The notes: generated from the letters alone by a model not told the origin. A stretch of DNA of 64,000 nt from Sporosarcina beigongshangi (GCF_016820535.1 NZ_JADHDY010000008.1:62001-126000); one strand, 5' to 3'. Shown: positions 27,474 through 36,550, counted from the first letter of the stretch. Program-made: numbers and translations.

Positions 27474-27989
27474 CTAGTCCAGCGGGCCCGTGTGGCCCGG
27501 CATGTGCTTGAATACGAGCGTCGTTTCGGTGTGGCCCACCACGGGGTCGGTGGTGAGGTTGTCCAGGACCCAGTCGCGCAGGGCGTCGGTGTCGCGGACG
27601 GCAATGTGCAGCAGGTAGTCCACGGATCCGGACGTGTGGAAGGTGGAAAGCACTTCCGGGAGCTGCGGAACGCGGGCGGTGAAGGTGTCGATCTGGTCCC
27701 TGTCATGGGCGCGCAGCCGTACCGCAATCAGGGCCTGCACGGCCCGGCCGATGGAGGCGAGGTTCAGTTTTGCCTCAAAACCCTCAATGGCGCCGCGTTC
27801 CATCAGGGCCCGGGTGCGCATGAGGGCGGTGGAGGGGGCGATGCCCACGGCGTCGGCGAGGTCGCGGTTGGTGATGCGGGCATCGGCCACGAGGGTGTCG
27901 ATGATTTGCCGGTCGACGGCGTCCAGCTGCTCGCCGTGTGCGTGGCCCGAGGTGGTATCCCGCCGAACATTCTTCGCCGATGCTGCCAT
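27474..27989 (-). CDS. Lrp/AsnC family transcriptional regulator (second copy)
   Basis: A 171-residue Lrp-type regulator: HTH around LDAVDRQIIDTLVADARITN and RDLADAVGIAPSTALMRTRAL, then the ligand-binding domain with STFHTSGSVDYLLHIAVRD. The ATG at 27989 follows GGGAGG and replaces a longer frame to 28034. It runs convergent to the MFS gene with 12 bases between stops. A TAGAAT at 28055-28060 on the minus strand could be its -10. It differs from the copy at 25606 and is not a recent duplicate. Confidence 0.92.
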   Translation of the reverse strand: MAASAKNVRRDTTSGHAHGEQLDAVDRQIIDTLVADARITNRDLADAVGIAPSTALMRTRALMERGAIEGFEAKLNLASIGRAVQALIAVRLRAHDRDQIDTFTARVPQLPEVLSTFHTSGSVDYLLHIAVRDTDALRDWVLDNLTTDPVVGHTETTLVFKHMPGHTGPLD

Positions 27990-28176
27990 GGTGTCCTCCC
28001 AGGACTTGGAATGCCTGCGTCCGGATCCGGGCAATGGGCATGCTTTAGTTCGCTATTCTAGCAAAAATCCGAATTTCCGGACAGGGTCCGGCGAGGTTGG
28101 TCGCCCGGCACACTCCCGGGCCGCGCTCTTGTCGCGACCTGGGTGCTCCCGGCGGCAGAATCCGGGCCCGGACCCC

Positions 28177-29205
28177 CTACAACTCCCTCAGAAAACCTTC
28201 CACAACGGCCGCTGCCGGACCCGGACGGGCGGACCTCCACCCGGTTCCCGCCCACAGGTTCAACATTTCCCGGTCCTGCGCGGCAGAGGCGGCGGCCCGC
28301 AGCGGAGCCGTCAGGAAATGGACCTCCGGATACGCGGCGGGCGCGGTGGCGGCGTGGTCTCGGACAAACGAATTGACCAGGGCTCGGGCCGGCTTGCCGG
28401 TAAATGCGCGCGTCATGGCGGTTTCCGTGAACGCGGGATCGCCCAGCGCGTCCTTGTGCAGGGCCCGGGCGCCGCTTTCATCCGTGCGGATTAGCGCTGT
28501 GCCGATCGCGACAGCGCAGGCCCCGGCAGCCAGGGCAGCCTTCGCTTCGGCGGGTCCGCACACACCCCCGGCGCCCACCAGCGGGAGCGCCACCCGGGCA
28601 TGGATGGCGGCCACGAGTTCAGGCAGCGTGGAGAAGCCGCCGCCGTCTGGAGCCAGGAATGCCGCGGTGTGCCCGCCCGCGCCATCATGCTGAACCACGA
28701 GGGCATCAACGCCCGTCGCCGCAGCCGCTACGGCCTCTGGCACCGAGGTCACGGAGGCCAGCACCTTGGTGCCGGCCCGCTGCAACTGCGCAACAACGCC
28801 TGCCGGGGCCAGGCCAAAGGTGAAGCTGACCACCGCGACCGGGTCCTCAAGCAGCAGGGCGATCTTTTCCGTCCAGTAATCCTGCACCCGCGGGTCGTCC
28901 TGCGACAGCTCCACGTCGGGGACGCCGGCGCCGTGGCGGGCGGCGTCGGACGCCAGCTCGGCACGGTAGCGGGCCAGGCCGGCTGCCTGCCCCGGCGCCA
29001 GCGGCTCCGTGCGCGGCACAAAAAGGTTGACCCCAAAGTCCTTCCCGGCGGCACGCAGCGGTGCAATGTGGGCGGCCAGCTGCTCAGCGGTCCTGTACCC
29101 GCCGGCCGCGAAAGCAAAGGCTCCCGCGCCCTGGACGGCCAAGGCGAGCTCCGCCGTCGTGGTTCCACCGGCCATGGGGGCCGCTATCAAGGGAGAGGTG
29201 AACAT
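28177..29205 (-). CDS. nitronate monooxygenase family protein
   Basis: A 342-residue FMN-dependent TIM-barrel enzyme. It has the N-terminal IAAPMAGGTTTAELALAV, the catalytic His in VVQHDGAGGH, the phosphate-binding LVGAGGVCGPAEAKAAL and the C-terminal AVAIGTALIRTDES. It oxidises nitronates with oxygen, probably to detoxify propionate-3-nitronate; other family members act differently. The ATG is 17 bases from the divergent GTG of the sugar kinase gene, and both starts share one promoter core (see 29209-29224). Confidence 0.88.
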   Translation of the reverse strand: MFTSPLIAAPMAGGTTTAELALAVQGAGAFAFAAGGYRTAEQLAAHIAPLRAAGKDFGVNLFVPRTEPLAPGQAAGLARYRAELASDAARHGAGVPDVELSQDDPRVQDYWTEKIALLLEDPVAVVSFTFGLAPAGVVAQLQRAGTKVLASVTSVPEAVAAAATGVDALVVQHDGAGGHTAAFLAPDGGGFSTLPELVAAIHARVALPLVGAGGVCGPAEAKAALAAGACAVAIGTALIRTDESGARALHKDALGDPAFTETAMTRAFTGKPARALVNSFVRDHAATAPAAYPEVHFLTAPLRAAASAAQDREMLNLWAGTGWRSARPGPAAAVVEGFLREL

Positions 29206-29208
29206 GGC

Positions 29209-29224
29209 ATTAGTCTAGATCCGT
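29209..29224. promoter_or_regulatory. overlapping divergent -10 elements with a DasR-like (dre) core
   Basis: TAGTCT (29211-29216) stands six bases before the kinase GTG. On the other strand TAGACT (29212-29217) stands six bases before the nitronate monooxygenase ATG. The two -10 elements overlap. The 16 bases ATTAGTCTAGATCCGT match the Streptomyces DasR consensus ACTGGTCTAGACCAGT at 12 positions, including GTCTAGA. The geometry is direct observation; DasR control is inference. Confidence 0.5.
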
Positions 29225-30131
29225 GGACAACAACACCCGGAACTCCCTGCCCGCCCGCTTCGTGGGACTCGACATTGGCGGCTCCAAGACCCGCGGCATC
29301 GTTTGGACGGACGGCGCCGTCAGCTCCGACGCCAGTGTGGGAAGCACCAATGTGCAGAATGTGAGTGCACAGGTGGCCCGCGACAACATGGCCGAGCTGT
29401 TCTCCCTGCTGGATGCGGCCGGCGCCACGGATGTCCTGGCAGGTGCCGGCGGTGTTGACACGGACGACGACGCCGCTGCCCTTGCCGGCCTCATCTCACC
29501 TTTCGTGCCGGGGGCCCGGGTGCAGGTGGTTCACGACACCCGGCTGCTGCTCGCCGCTGCCGGGGCGTCCACCGGCGTGGCTGTCATCGCCGGGACCGGC
29601 TCTGCCGCGTGGGGCATAAATGCCGCGGGGGAGCAAGCCCGCGCAGGAGGATGGGGCTACCGGCTGGGCGACGAGGGCAGCGGCTACTGGCTGGTGCGGG
29701 AGGCGGTGCGGCACAGCCTGCGCCGGATGGACTCGGGTGAGGCCGTGGATGAGTTGACGGCAGGCCTGCTGGACTACTGCGGGCTGGAATCACCGCAGCA
29801 GTTGATTGCACATTTTCATATGGGCACCACGCGCCGGTACTGGGCGGCCGGTTCGCCTGTGGTATTTGCCGCGGCACGGGACGGCCACCGAGAGGCGCTT
29901 GCGCTGGTTGACCAGGCAGCCGCAGACCTCGCGGACATGGCGGCCAAGGTGGCCGGCCAGCTGGGGTTGGCCGGTCCGGTCGTGCTGGGCAGCGGACTGG
30001 GCAGCAACGTCCCCGCGCTGCAGGAGGCGTTCACGGCGCAATTGGCGCGGCGCGGCTTTGAGGACGTGCAGATCCTCCGCCAGGACCCCATCTTTGGCAT
30101 TCCGCTGATCGTGGCCGAGCAGGCGCCCTAG
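29223..30131 (+). CDS. N-acetylglucosamine kinase-like protein (BadF/BadG/BcrA ATPase family)
   Basis: A 302-residue ASKHA-fold kinase. The phosphate-1 motif is GLDIGGSKTRGIVW. Next come the VVHDTRLLLAAA and AVIAGTGSAAWGI segments typical of BadF-type GlcNAc kinases, then GWGYRLGDEGSGYWLVREAV and the adenosine motif VVLGSGLGSN. It probably phosphorylates N-acetylglucosamine or a related amino sugar in the cytoplasm, which fits the secreted GH20 hexosaminidase 7 kb away. The GTG has no ribosome binding site and appears leaderless. Confidence 0.85.
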   Translation: MDNNTRNSLPARFVGLDIGGSKTRGIVWTDGAVSSDASVGSTNVQNVSAQVARDNMAELFSLLDAAGATDVLAGAGGVDTDDDAAALAGLISPFVPGARVQVVHDTRLLLAAAGASTGVAVIAGTGSAAWGINAAGEQARAGGWGYRLGDEGSGYWLVREAVRHSLRRMDSGEAVDELTAGLLDYCGLESPQQLIAHFHMGTTRRYWAAGSPVVFAAARDGHREALALVDQAAADLADMAAKVAGQLGLAGPVVLGSGLGSNVPALQEAFTAQLARRGFEDVQILRQDPIFGIPLIVAEQAP

Positions 30132-30186
30132 CCCGCCACTCCTCCTCCTCCGTTACCGTCTATGACGCGGTTGATGCATCAAAAAC

Positions 30187-30203
30187 AGCGGGAATCCGCT
30201 TTT
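30187..30203 (+). terminator. short hairpin terminator after the kinase gene
   Basis: AGCGG-GAAT-CCGCT followed by TTT, 55 bases after the kinase stop. Short stem, so modest strength. A perfect 16-bp palindrome GATGCGGCGCCGCATC (30241-30256) overlaps the stop codon of the convergent LacI gene. Confidence 0.45.
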
Positions 30204-30254
30204 CGCGTGCAATAGCTGCGTCACAGATCCGCGTGGGGAGGATGCGGCGCCGCA

Positions 30255-31274
30255 TCAGCGGCCCGGAGGCGGGGCTGTGCTTCCGCGAACCATGAGCGTT
30301 GGCGCGACAAGGTCCGGCGGGCTGGACATCTTGGGGTTGGCAATCATGGCCACCAGCCGCTGCACCGCGCGGCGGCCTGTGTCTTCAAACGACTGCCGGA
30401 CCGTGGTCAAGGGGGGATTGGAGTAGGCGGCCAGGTCGATGTCGTCGATGCCCACCACCGAGACGTCCTCCGGCACCCGGCGGCCCAGCTCGGTCAGGGC
30501 GCGGAGCACGCCGAATGCCATTTCGTCGCTGGCCACAAAAATGGCCGTGACCTCGGGATTCCGGCCCAGGACCAGCCCGCTGTGATATCCGGATTCCGGG
30601 CTCCAATCGCCGTGCAGTTCCGGCGGCACGTCGCACCCGTTCTCCTGAAGCGTGCGGCGCCAGCTGTCCCGGCGGCTCGCGGCGTCGGACCATTCTGACG
30701 GCCCTGCCACGTGCCATACGGTCTCGTGCCCCAGGTCCAGCAGGTGCTGGGTGGCCAGGACCGCCGAGATGTCCTGGTCCACGCCCACGAGCTCATCGCC
30801 CCAGGTGGCCGAGCCGTCGGTGTTGATTGTGGGAATGCGGGTGGTCAGCTTCTTGATCTGGTCGACGGCTTCCAGCAGTGGCGCCGAGAGGATGATGCCG
30901 TCCACGCCCTGGAAAACAAGGCGGCCGACCGCATCGACCAGGGACTCCGTGCTGAGCGTGGAGGTCACCGAGTTCACTGTGTAGCCCGCCTCCCGCGCAC
31001 CGCGCTCAATGCCCAGCGCCAGCGACGAGCGGGAATAGTTGTTGGTGGCCAGGGTCAGCAGTCCCAGGGTTCGGGAGCGGCCTGTCACCAGCGCCCGGGC
31101 CGTGTAATTGCGGCGGTAGCCGAGCCGTTCCACGGCCGACATGACGCGTTGGCGCGTGCTGTCCTGGACATTGGGGTGGTCGTTGAGCACCCGCGAAACC
31201 GTCTGGGCTGAAACGCCGGCTGCGTTGGCGACGTCCCGCATGGCAGGTCCACGGGCGTATTGCGAGTCAGGCAT
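30255..31274 (-). CDS. LacI family transcriptional regulator
   Basis: A 339-residue regulator with the N-terminal HTH MRDVANAAGVSAQTVSRVLN (about residues 12-31), then the hinge helix (RRNYTARALVTGRS) and a periplasmic-binding-protein-like ligand domain. It is divergent from the GH35 beta-galactosidase gene. A perfect palindrome TGTTATCCATAACA lies in the shared interval. It is predicted to repress the GH35 gene, and perhaps also the GH20 gene that has a matching site. The ATG has GGAAG upstream. Confidence 0.93.
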   Translation of the reverse strand: MPDSQYARGPAMRDVANAAGVSAQTVSRVLNDHPNVQDSTRQRVMSAVERLGYRRNYTARALVTGRSRTLGLLTLATNNYSRSSLALGIERGAREAGYTVNSVTSTLSTESLVDAVGRLVFQGVDGIILSAPLLEAVDQIKKLTTRIPTINTDGSATWGDELVGVDQDISAVLATQHLLDLGHETVWHVAGPSEWSDAASRRDSWRRTLQENGCDVPPELHGDWSPESGYHSGLVLGRNPEVTAIFVASDEMAFGVLRALTELGRRVPEDVSVVGIDDIDLAAYSNPPLTTVRQSFEDTGRRAVQRLVAMIANPKMSSPPDLVAPTLMVRGSTAPPPGR

Positions 31275-31432
31275 CTGCTTCCTTGTCCTCGAGCTGTGAG
31301 AAATGCCGCAAGGTGGTGGTGCGGCATGGCTTGAATCCCACTATAAGCCTCTCCATGTTTGCTTGTAACATGCTGTGAATATCCTGCGTAATGATGGTTC
31401 CCTTTCCCTGAAAGCGGGCGTTTGCGATAGCG

Positions 31433-31446
31433 TGTTATCCATAACA
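31433..31446. promoter_or_regulatory. LacI-type operator upstream of GH35 gene
   Basis: TGTTATCCATAACA: perfect six-base arms around CC. It lies 45 bases before the GH35 TTG start, in the interval shared with the LacI gene. A near-identical site is at 22164. Confidence 0.65.
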
Positions 31447-31491
31447 GAATGTCTCTCAAGACATTCCCAACAACCAGCGCCAGGAGATTCC

Positions 31492-33402
31492 TTGTCCACG
31501 TCCGCCACCTTGCCCGGGCAGAACGCCGCCGGCACCGTGTCTTCCGCGCCGGCTCCGGCGCCGTCCGCCTCGCAGAACGCGCCCGCAGCGCCCGCAGCAT
31601 TGAGCTACGCGGACCGCCAGCTCTTCAGGAACGGGCGCCAGCACCGCATCATTGCCGGTGCCGTCCACTACTTCAGGGTCCACCCGGACCAGTGGCAGGA
31701 CCGCATCGACCGGCTCGTGGCGTTGGGTGTGAACACGCTGGACACCTACGTTGCGTGGAACTTCCACCAGCCGCGCCAGCACATCGGGCCCGACTTCACC
31801 GGCTGGCGCGACCTGGGCCGCTTCATAACCCTTGCAGGCGGGGCCGGCCTGGACGTCATTGTGCGGCCCGGCCCGTACATCTGCGCCGAATGGGACAACG
31901 GCGGCTTCCCGTCATGGGCGACCTCCAACCCGGACATGGTGCTGCGGTCCTCCGACCCGCTGTTCACCGGCGAGATCGAGAAATGGTTTGACCACCTCAT
32001 CCCCGTGATCGAGCCGCTGCAGGCCCGCCACGGTGGCCCCGTCATTGCCGTCCAGATCGAGAATGAATACGGCAGCTACGGTGACGACAGTGACTACCTG
32101 CGCTGGAACCGGACGGCGCTGCAGGAGCGCGGCATCACCGAGATGCTCTTCACGGCCGACGGCGGAACTGACTATTTCCTGGACGGCGGCTCCTTGCCAG
32201 ACACCTGGGCAACGGCCACGCTCGGTTCCCGCGGGCCGGAAGGCGACGAGGTCTGGCAGCGCCGGCGCCCCGGCGAGCCGTTCTTCACGGTCGAGTTCTG
32301 GAACGGCTGGTTTGACCACTGGGGCGAGAACCACCACACCCGCAGCGCCGTCGAGGCCAGCGATGAAGCCCGCAAGATCCTTGATGTGGGCGGTTCCATC
32401 TGCCTGTACATGGCCCACGGAGGCACCAACTTCGGCCTGGCGTCAGGATGCAATCACGACGGCACCATCCAGCCGACCGTCACCAGTTACGACTCCGACG
32501 CCCCGATCGCCGAGGACGGTCGGCTGACGGAAAAGTTCCATGCCATGCGCGAGGCATTCTTTGCGGCGGCCGGCCGTGAACCTTCGGACATCCCCGCGCA
32601 CCTGGCCGCCCCGGCCCCGGTGCTCCCGGCAGCCAGCGTGGCACTGGAACAGGGCACCGCGCTGCTCGATTTTGTCCGCGCCGCCGCGCCCGTGTCCAGC
32701 ATCAAGCCCCTGTCCTTCGAGCAGTTGGGCCTGGACCGCGGGCTGGTCCACTACAGTGCCAAGGCGGTGCTGCCCGCCGGCGAGGCGACCATCCGGATCC
32801 GCGGCCTGCACGACCGCGCACTTCTCTGGGTGGACGGCGAGTTCGCCGGCATCCTCAATGACGGCACCGGCGCGGACGGCCTCAAGTTGGCTGGACTCGG
32901 GGGCATGGCGCGCCTGGAAATCCTGGTCGAGAACCAGGGGCGCATCAACTACGGCCCCCGCTTCGGTGAGGGCAAGGGCATTCTTGACGGCGTGCTCATC
33001 AACCAGCGCTATGTCTTCCACTGGGAGCAGCGCCCCGTCAACCTGGAACTTCCGCTGGACGAGCTGCTCACCGTCGGCGCCACGGGTGCCGCCCCCGGCG
33101 CAGCCTCCGCCGACAAGCCCGCGGGCTTTTTCTCCGGTTCCTTCGAGGTGGACGCCCCGGCGGACACCTACCTGGCACTTCCCGGCTTCGGAAAGGGCTT
33201 TGTCTGGCTCAACGGGTTCCTGCTGGGAAGGCACTGGGAGATCGGCCCACAGCTGACCTTGTATGTCCCGGCGCCACTGTTGCAGGCCGGTCGCAACACG
33301 CTGACCGTGCTGGAACTCGAACGTGGCGGAACACATGCCGAGCTGCGCCAGGAACCTGACCTTGGCCTCGGCGGGGTAACGTATGTGGAGGATTTGGGAT
33401 AA
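31492..33402 (+). CDS. GH35 family beta-galactosidase
   Basis: About 636 residues. The GH35 barrel (about 40-360) has IIAGAVHYFRVHPDQWQDRI, RPGPYICAEWDNGGFPSW and the acid/base Glu192 in ENEYGSYG. The nucleophile Glu268 lies in TVEFWNGWFDHWG, followed by YMAHGGTNFG. C-terminal beta-sandwich (jelly-roll) domains follow, with GFVWLNGFLLGRHWEIGPQ. It removes terminal beta-galactosyl residues. No signal peptide is visible, so it is probably cytoplasmic; residues 1-35 are an Ala/Ser/Pro-rich extension. TTG 31492 has AGGAG upstream; the frame runs open to 31375. Confidence 0.93.
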   Translation: MSTSATLPGQNAAGTVSSAPAPAPSASQNAPAAPAALSYADRQLFRNGRQHRIIAGAVHYFRVHPDQWQDRIDRLVALGVNTLDTYVAWNFHQPRQHIGPDFTGWRDLGRFITLAGGAGLDVIVRPGPYICAEWDNGGFPSWATSNPDMVLRSSDPLFTGEIEKWFDHLIPVIEPLQARHGGPVIAVQIENEYGSYGDDSDYLRWNRTALQERGITEMLFTADGGTDYFLDGGSLPDTWATATLGSRGPEGDEVWQRRRPGEPFFTVEFWNGWFDHWGENHHTRSAVEASDEARKILDVGGSICLYMAHGGTNFGLASGCNHDGTIQPTVTSYDSDAPIAEDGRLTEKFHAMREAFFAAAGREPSDIPAHLAAPAPVLPAASVALEQGTALLDFVRAAAPVSSIKPLSFEQLGLDRGLVHYSAKAVLPAGEATIRIRGLHDRALLWVDGEFAGILNDGTGADGLKLAGLGGMARLEILVENQGRINYGPRFGEGKGILDGVLINQRYVFHWEQRPVNLELPLDELLTVGATGAAPGAASADKPAGFFSGSFEVDAPADTYLALPGFGKGFVWLNGFLLGRHWEIGPQLTLYVPAPLLQAGRNTLTVLELERGGTHAELRQEPDLGLGGVTYVEDLG

Positions 33403-33430
33403 GCAGGCAGGATACGAGGAGTGGGTGGCG

Positions 33431-34396
33431 GTGCGTCGTAAGGTCATGGCCGCGCTTTGCGCCGCCGCCCTCCTGATGGCCACGGGCTGCACCCCTTCGC
33501 CCATCACCACCGTCCCCAGCGCGTCCAAGTCGCTGAACGTCGTGCCGCTCACCGTTGGCCTTCCCGAGGTGCCCGACGACGTCAACCCCGCCGAGGGTGC
33601 CCTGTTGGCCAACGTGTACGCGGCAGCCCTGAACGCGGCCGGACTCCACACCCTGGTGGCCGAGAAGCCCTCGCCGGCAGGAACCATGGTTTCCGGCCTT
33701 GAGGCGGGGGACTACGACATTGTCCTGGCCTACTCCCGCGCGGCCCTGGCGGAGTTGTCCCCGGAAGCCGCGGAGGACCCGGCGGCAGACGCCAACAAGG
33801 TCCTGTCAGAACTGAAGGCCGCCCTGCCGGACAGTGTCATGGAACTGGACCCCACCAAGGTGGAGGACCAGGACGCCATGGTGGTCACGGCCGTCACTGC
33901 GGAGAAATACCAGCTCAAGAGCATCACCGACCTGGCGCGGGTTTGCGGGCAGTTGACGCTGGGAGGCTCAGCCCAATTCAAGACCAAGGACACCGGACTG
34001 CCTGCCCTTGAACGCGACTACAAATGCGTGCCCGAAACCTACAAGCAGCTCCGTCCCGTCTTGGACACCGGCAGCGACAGCGTGGTGTGGTCGCTGCTGC
34101 GCGACGACATCCAGGTCGCTGACATCCACGCGTCGTCCCCGGCCATCGCGGACAATGCACTGGTGGCCCTCAGCGATCCGATGAACATTTTTCCTGCCCA
34201 AACCATCGTGCCGCTGGTGGCGGGTGACAGGGCGGGCGCAGACGCGCAGGATGTGCTGAACAAGGTCAGCGCGGCCCTGACCACGGAGGAACTGAGCAAC
34301 CTCAACCGGCTGGCGCAGGACCGCCAAGACGGCAACTTTGCCGAGGTTGCCCAGGCCTGGCTGGTGCAAAAAGGCCTGGTCAAGTCCAGTTCTTAG
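33431..34396 (+). CDS. substrate-binding lipoprotein, glycine-betaine (OpuAC) type
   Basis: A 321-residue exported protein. The signal ends in LLMATGC, a plausible lipobox. The mature part follows the OpuAC/ProX-like layout: LTVGLPEV, LLANVYAAALNAAG, YDIVLAYSRAAL, AMVVTAVTAEKYQLKSITDL and a C-terminal NKVSAALTTEELSNLN. It would bind a quaternary ammonium osmolyte for an ABC importer, but no permease or ATPase gene is adjacent. GTG 33431 has GAGGAG nine bases upstream; an in-frame GTG six bases earlier is too close to that site. Confidence 0.8.
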   Translation: MRRKVMAALCAAALLMATGCTPSPITTVPSASKSLNVVPLTVGLPEVPDDVNPAEGALLANVYAAALNAAGLHTLVAEKPSPAGTMVSGLEAGDYDIVLAYSRAALAELSPEAAEDPAADANKVLSELKAALPDSVMELDPTKVEDQDAMVVTAVTAEKYQLKSITDLARVCGQLTLGGSAQFKTKDTGLPALERDYKCVPETYKQLRPVLDTGSDSVVWSLLRDDIQVADIHASSPAIADNALVALSDPMNIFPAQTIVPLVAGDRAGADAQDVLNKVSAALTTEELSNLNRLAQDRQDGNFAEVAQAWLVQKGLVKSSS

Positions 34397-34463
34397 CCAT
34401 TGGCCTTTTCCCGCGGGGCATGGGCGGCCGCACAGGGAGCCCCTCATGTGTCATATTTGGTAA

Positions 34464-35681
34464 ATGGCAGAATTCACGCAGTCCACCAAGCTCCACAACG
34501 TCCTCTATGACATCCGCGGACCGCTCCTGCAACGGGCGCAGCAGATGGAGTCCGAGGGGCACCGCATCCTCAAGCTCAACATCGGCAACCCCGCCCCGTT
34601 TGGCTTCGAGGCGCCTGACGCAATTCTGGTGGACATGATCCGACACCTTCCACACGCCCAGGGGTACACGGACTCCCGCGGCATTTTTTCTGCCCGCACC
34701 GCCGTGGTGCAGTACTACCAGACGCGCGGCATCCACAACATCCATGTGGATGACGTTTATCTGGGCAACGGTGTCAGCGAGTTGATCACGCTCTCCCTCA
34801 TGGCGCTGTTGAACAACGGCGATGAGGTCCTCGTCCCCACGCCCGACTACCCGCTGTGGACCGCCTCCGTCAGCCTGGCCGGTGGCCGCCCCGTGCACTA
34901 TCTGTGCGACGAGGACAACGAATGGTGGCCGGACTTGGAGGACCTCGCGGCCAAGATCACGCCCAGGACCAAGGGGCTGGTCATCATCAACCCCAACAAC
35001 CCCACGGGCGCCGTCTACCCGGCACACATTGTCCAAGGCATGGTGGACCTCGCCCGCAAGCACAACCTGGTGGTGTTCTCGGACGAGATCTACGAAAAGA
35101 TCCTTTACGACGACGCAGTGCACATCAACACGGCCACCATTACGGGCGACGACGTGCTCTGCATGACCTTTAGCGGACTGTCCAAGGCGTACCGCATCTG
35201 CGGCTACCGCTCCGGCTGGCTGGCCATTTCCGGCCCAAAGGCCGCAGCCGCCGATTATCTTGAGGGCATAAACCTTCTGGCCAACATGCGCCTGTGCGCC
35301 AACGCGCCGGGGCAGCATGCCATCCAGACAGCGCTGGGCGGGCACCAAAGCATTGAGGATCTCATCCTGCCCGGCGGCCGCCTCCGCGAACAGCGGGACC
35401 TGGCCTACCGCATGCTCAACGACATTCCCGGCGTCAGCACCAATCAAGCCAAGGGCGCCCTCTACTTGTTCCCCAAGCTGGACCCGGAGGCGTACCCCAT
35501 CAAGAGCGATGAACAGTTCGCACTGGACCTGCTGGAGTCGCAAAAGATCCTGATCTCGCACGGCACGGCCTTCAACTGGATCCGGCCGGACCACTTTCGC
35601 CTCGTCACCTTGCCCAACGTCAAGGACATGGAAGAGGCGATCGGACGCATCGGGGAGTTCCTCAGCACGTACAAACCCTAG
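34464..35681 (+). CDS. PLP-dependent aminotransferase, class I (AlaA-like)
   Basis: A 405-residue fold-type I aminotransferase. It has LKLNIGNPAPFGFEAPDAI, GYTDSRGIFSAR, the PLP-phosphate and ring contacts PDYPLW and INPNNPTGAVY, the lysine motif SGLSKAYRICGYRSGW (Lys forms the Schiff base) and the C-terminal HFRLVTLPN. The sequence resembles alanine/valine-pyruvate transaminases such as E. coli AlaA. The ATG is six bases after CATATT without a ribosome binding site, so a leaderless transcript is likely. It is 14 bases before the PPK2 gene. Confidence 0.92.
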   Translation: MAEFTQSTKLHNVLYDIRGPLLQRAQQMESEGHRILKLNIGNPAPFGFEAPDAILVDMIRHLPHAQGYTDSRGIFSARTAVVQYYQTRGIHNIHVDDVYLGNGVSELITLSLMALLNNGDEVLVPTPDYPLWTASVSLAGGRPVHYLCDEDNEWWPDLEDLAAKITPRTKGLVIINPNNPTGAVYPAHIVQGMVDLARKHNLVVFSDEIYEKILYDDAVHINTATITGDDVLCMTFSGLSKAYRICGYRSGWLAISGPKAAAADYLEGINLLANMRLCANAPGQHAIQTALGGHQSIEDLILPGGRLREQRDLAYRMLNDIPGVSTNQAKGALYLFPKLDPEAYPIKSDEQFALDLLESQKILISHGTAFNWIRPDHFRLVTLPNVKDMEEAIGRIGEFLSTYKP

Positions 35682-35695
35682 GGAAAGGCTTCACC

Positions 35696-36550
35696 ATGTC
35701 ATTGCCCATTGGATTCACCGCCCACCCGGGGGAGCTGCTGCGCGTTGGCCCGGGGTTCACCCTGGCTGGCACGCCCACGGACGCCGCCCCCGGCTATTCC
35801 GGGAAGAAGGACGACGGCGCCGCGACGCTCGCCGAGCGGGCTCCGATCCTGGCCCAGCTGCAGGAACAGCTATTCGCCCAGAGCCGCTTCGGTGGGCAGA
35901 AGTCGGTGTTGTTGATCCTGCAGGCCATGGACACGGCCGGGAAGGGTGGGATCGTGGGCCGCGTCGTGGGTTCAGTTGATCCCCAGGGCGTGAAATTGAA
36001 GTCGTTCAAGGCTCCCACGGAGGAGGAAAAAGCGCACGACTTCCTGTGGCGCGTGCGGCCCGCCACCCCGGAGCCGGGCATGCTGGGCGTCTTTGACAGG
36101 TCCCACTATGAGGATGTGCTGATCCACCGCGTCCATGGCTGGGCGGACGCTGCCGAACTGGAGCGTCGCTACGCGGCCATCAATGCCTTTGAGCAGGAAC
36201 TGGTGGATTCGGGGACCACGATCGTGAAGGTCATGCTCAACGTCGGCAAGGACGAGCAGCTGGAGAGGCTGGGCGCCCGGCTGCACGACCCCACCAAGTA
36301 CTGGAAGTACAACCCGGGCGACCTTGACGAGCGCGCCTTTTGGCCCGCCTACATGGATGCCTACCAGCGTGTGTTTGAGAAAACCAGCACGGACGCCGCC
36401 CCGTGGCACGTGGTTCCGGCGGACAAGAAATGGTACGCCCGCGTGGCGGTCCAGGAACTTCTCATCAAGGCACTGGGGGAGTTGAACCTGCAGTGGCCGG
36501 CCGGGGATTATGACCTGGCCACGGAGCGTGCCCGGCTCAAGGACGCCTGA
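35696..36550 (+). CDS. polyphosphate kinase 2 family protein
   Basis: A 284-residue polyphosphate:nucleotide phosphotransferase. The P-loop is MDTAGKGGIVG and the lid/Walker B region is FDRSHYEDVL. KVMLNVGKDEQ, DPTKYWKYNPGD and VPADKKWYARV follow in the usual PPK2 order. It transfers phosphate between polyphosphate and nucleoside mono- or diphosphates in the cytoplasm; the class cannot be fixed by eye. It lies 14 bases after the aminotransferase gene in the same direction and its end overlaps the convergent esterase gene by 14 bases. Confidence 0.92.
   Translation: MSLPIGFTAHPGELLRVGPGFTLAGTPTDAAPGYSGKKDDGAATLAERAPILAQLQEQLFAQSRFGGQKSVLLILQAMDTAGKGGIVGRVVGSVDPQGVKLKSFKAPTEEEKAHDFLWRVRPATPEPGMLGVFDRSHYEDVLIHRVHGWADAAELERRYAAINAFEQELVDSGTTIVKVMLNVGKDEQLERLGARLHDPTKYWKYNPGDLDERAFWPAYMDAYQRVFEKTSTDAAPWHVVPADKKWYARVAVQELLIKALGELNLQWPAGDYDLATERARLKDA

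Noticed and set aside
30241-30256. Perfect palindrome GATGCGGCGCCGCATC as an operator
   Set aside because: It overlaps the LacI stop codon at the end of two convergent genes, far from any promoter; it is more likely a chance or terminator-related palindrome.
32443-33687. 414-codon minus-strand frame over the GH35 gene
   Set aside because: Shadow of the GH35 and lipoprotein genes; composition is that of a complementary frame with no motifs.
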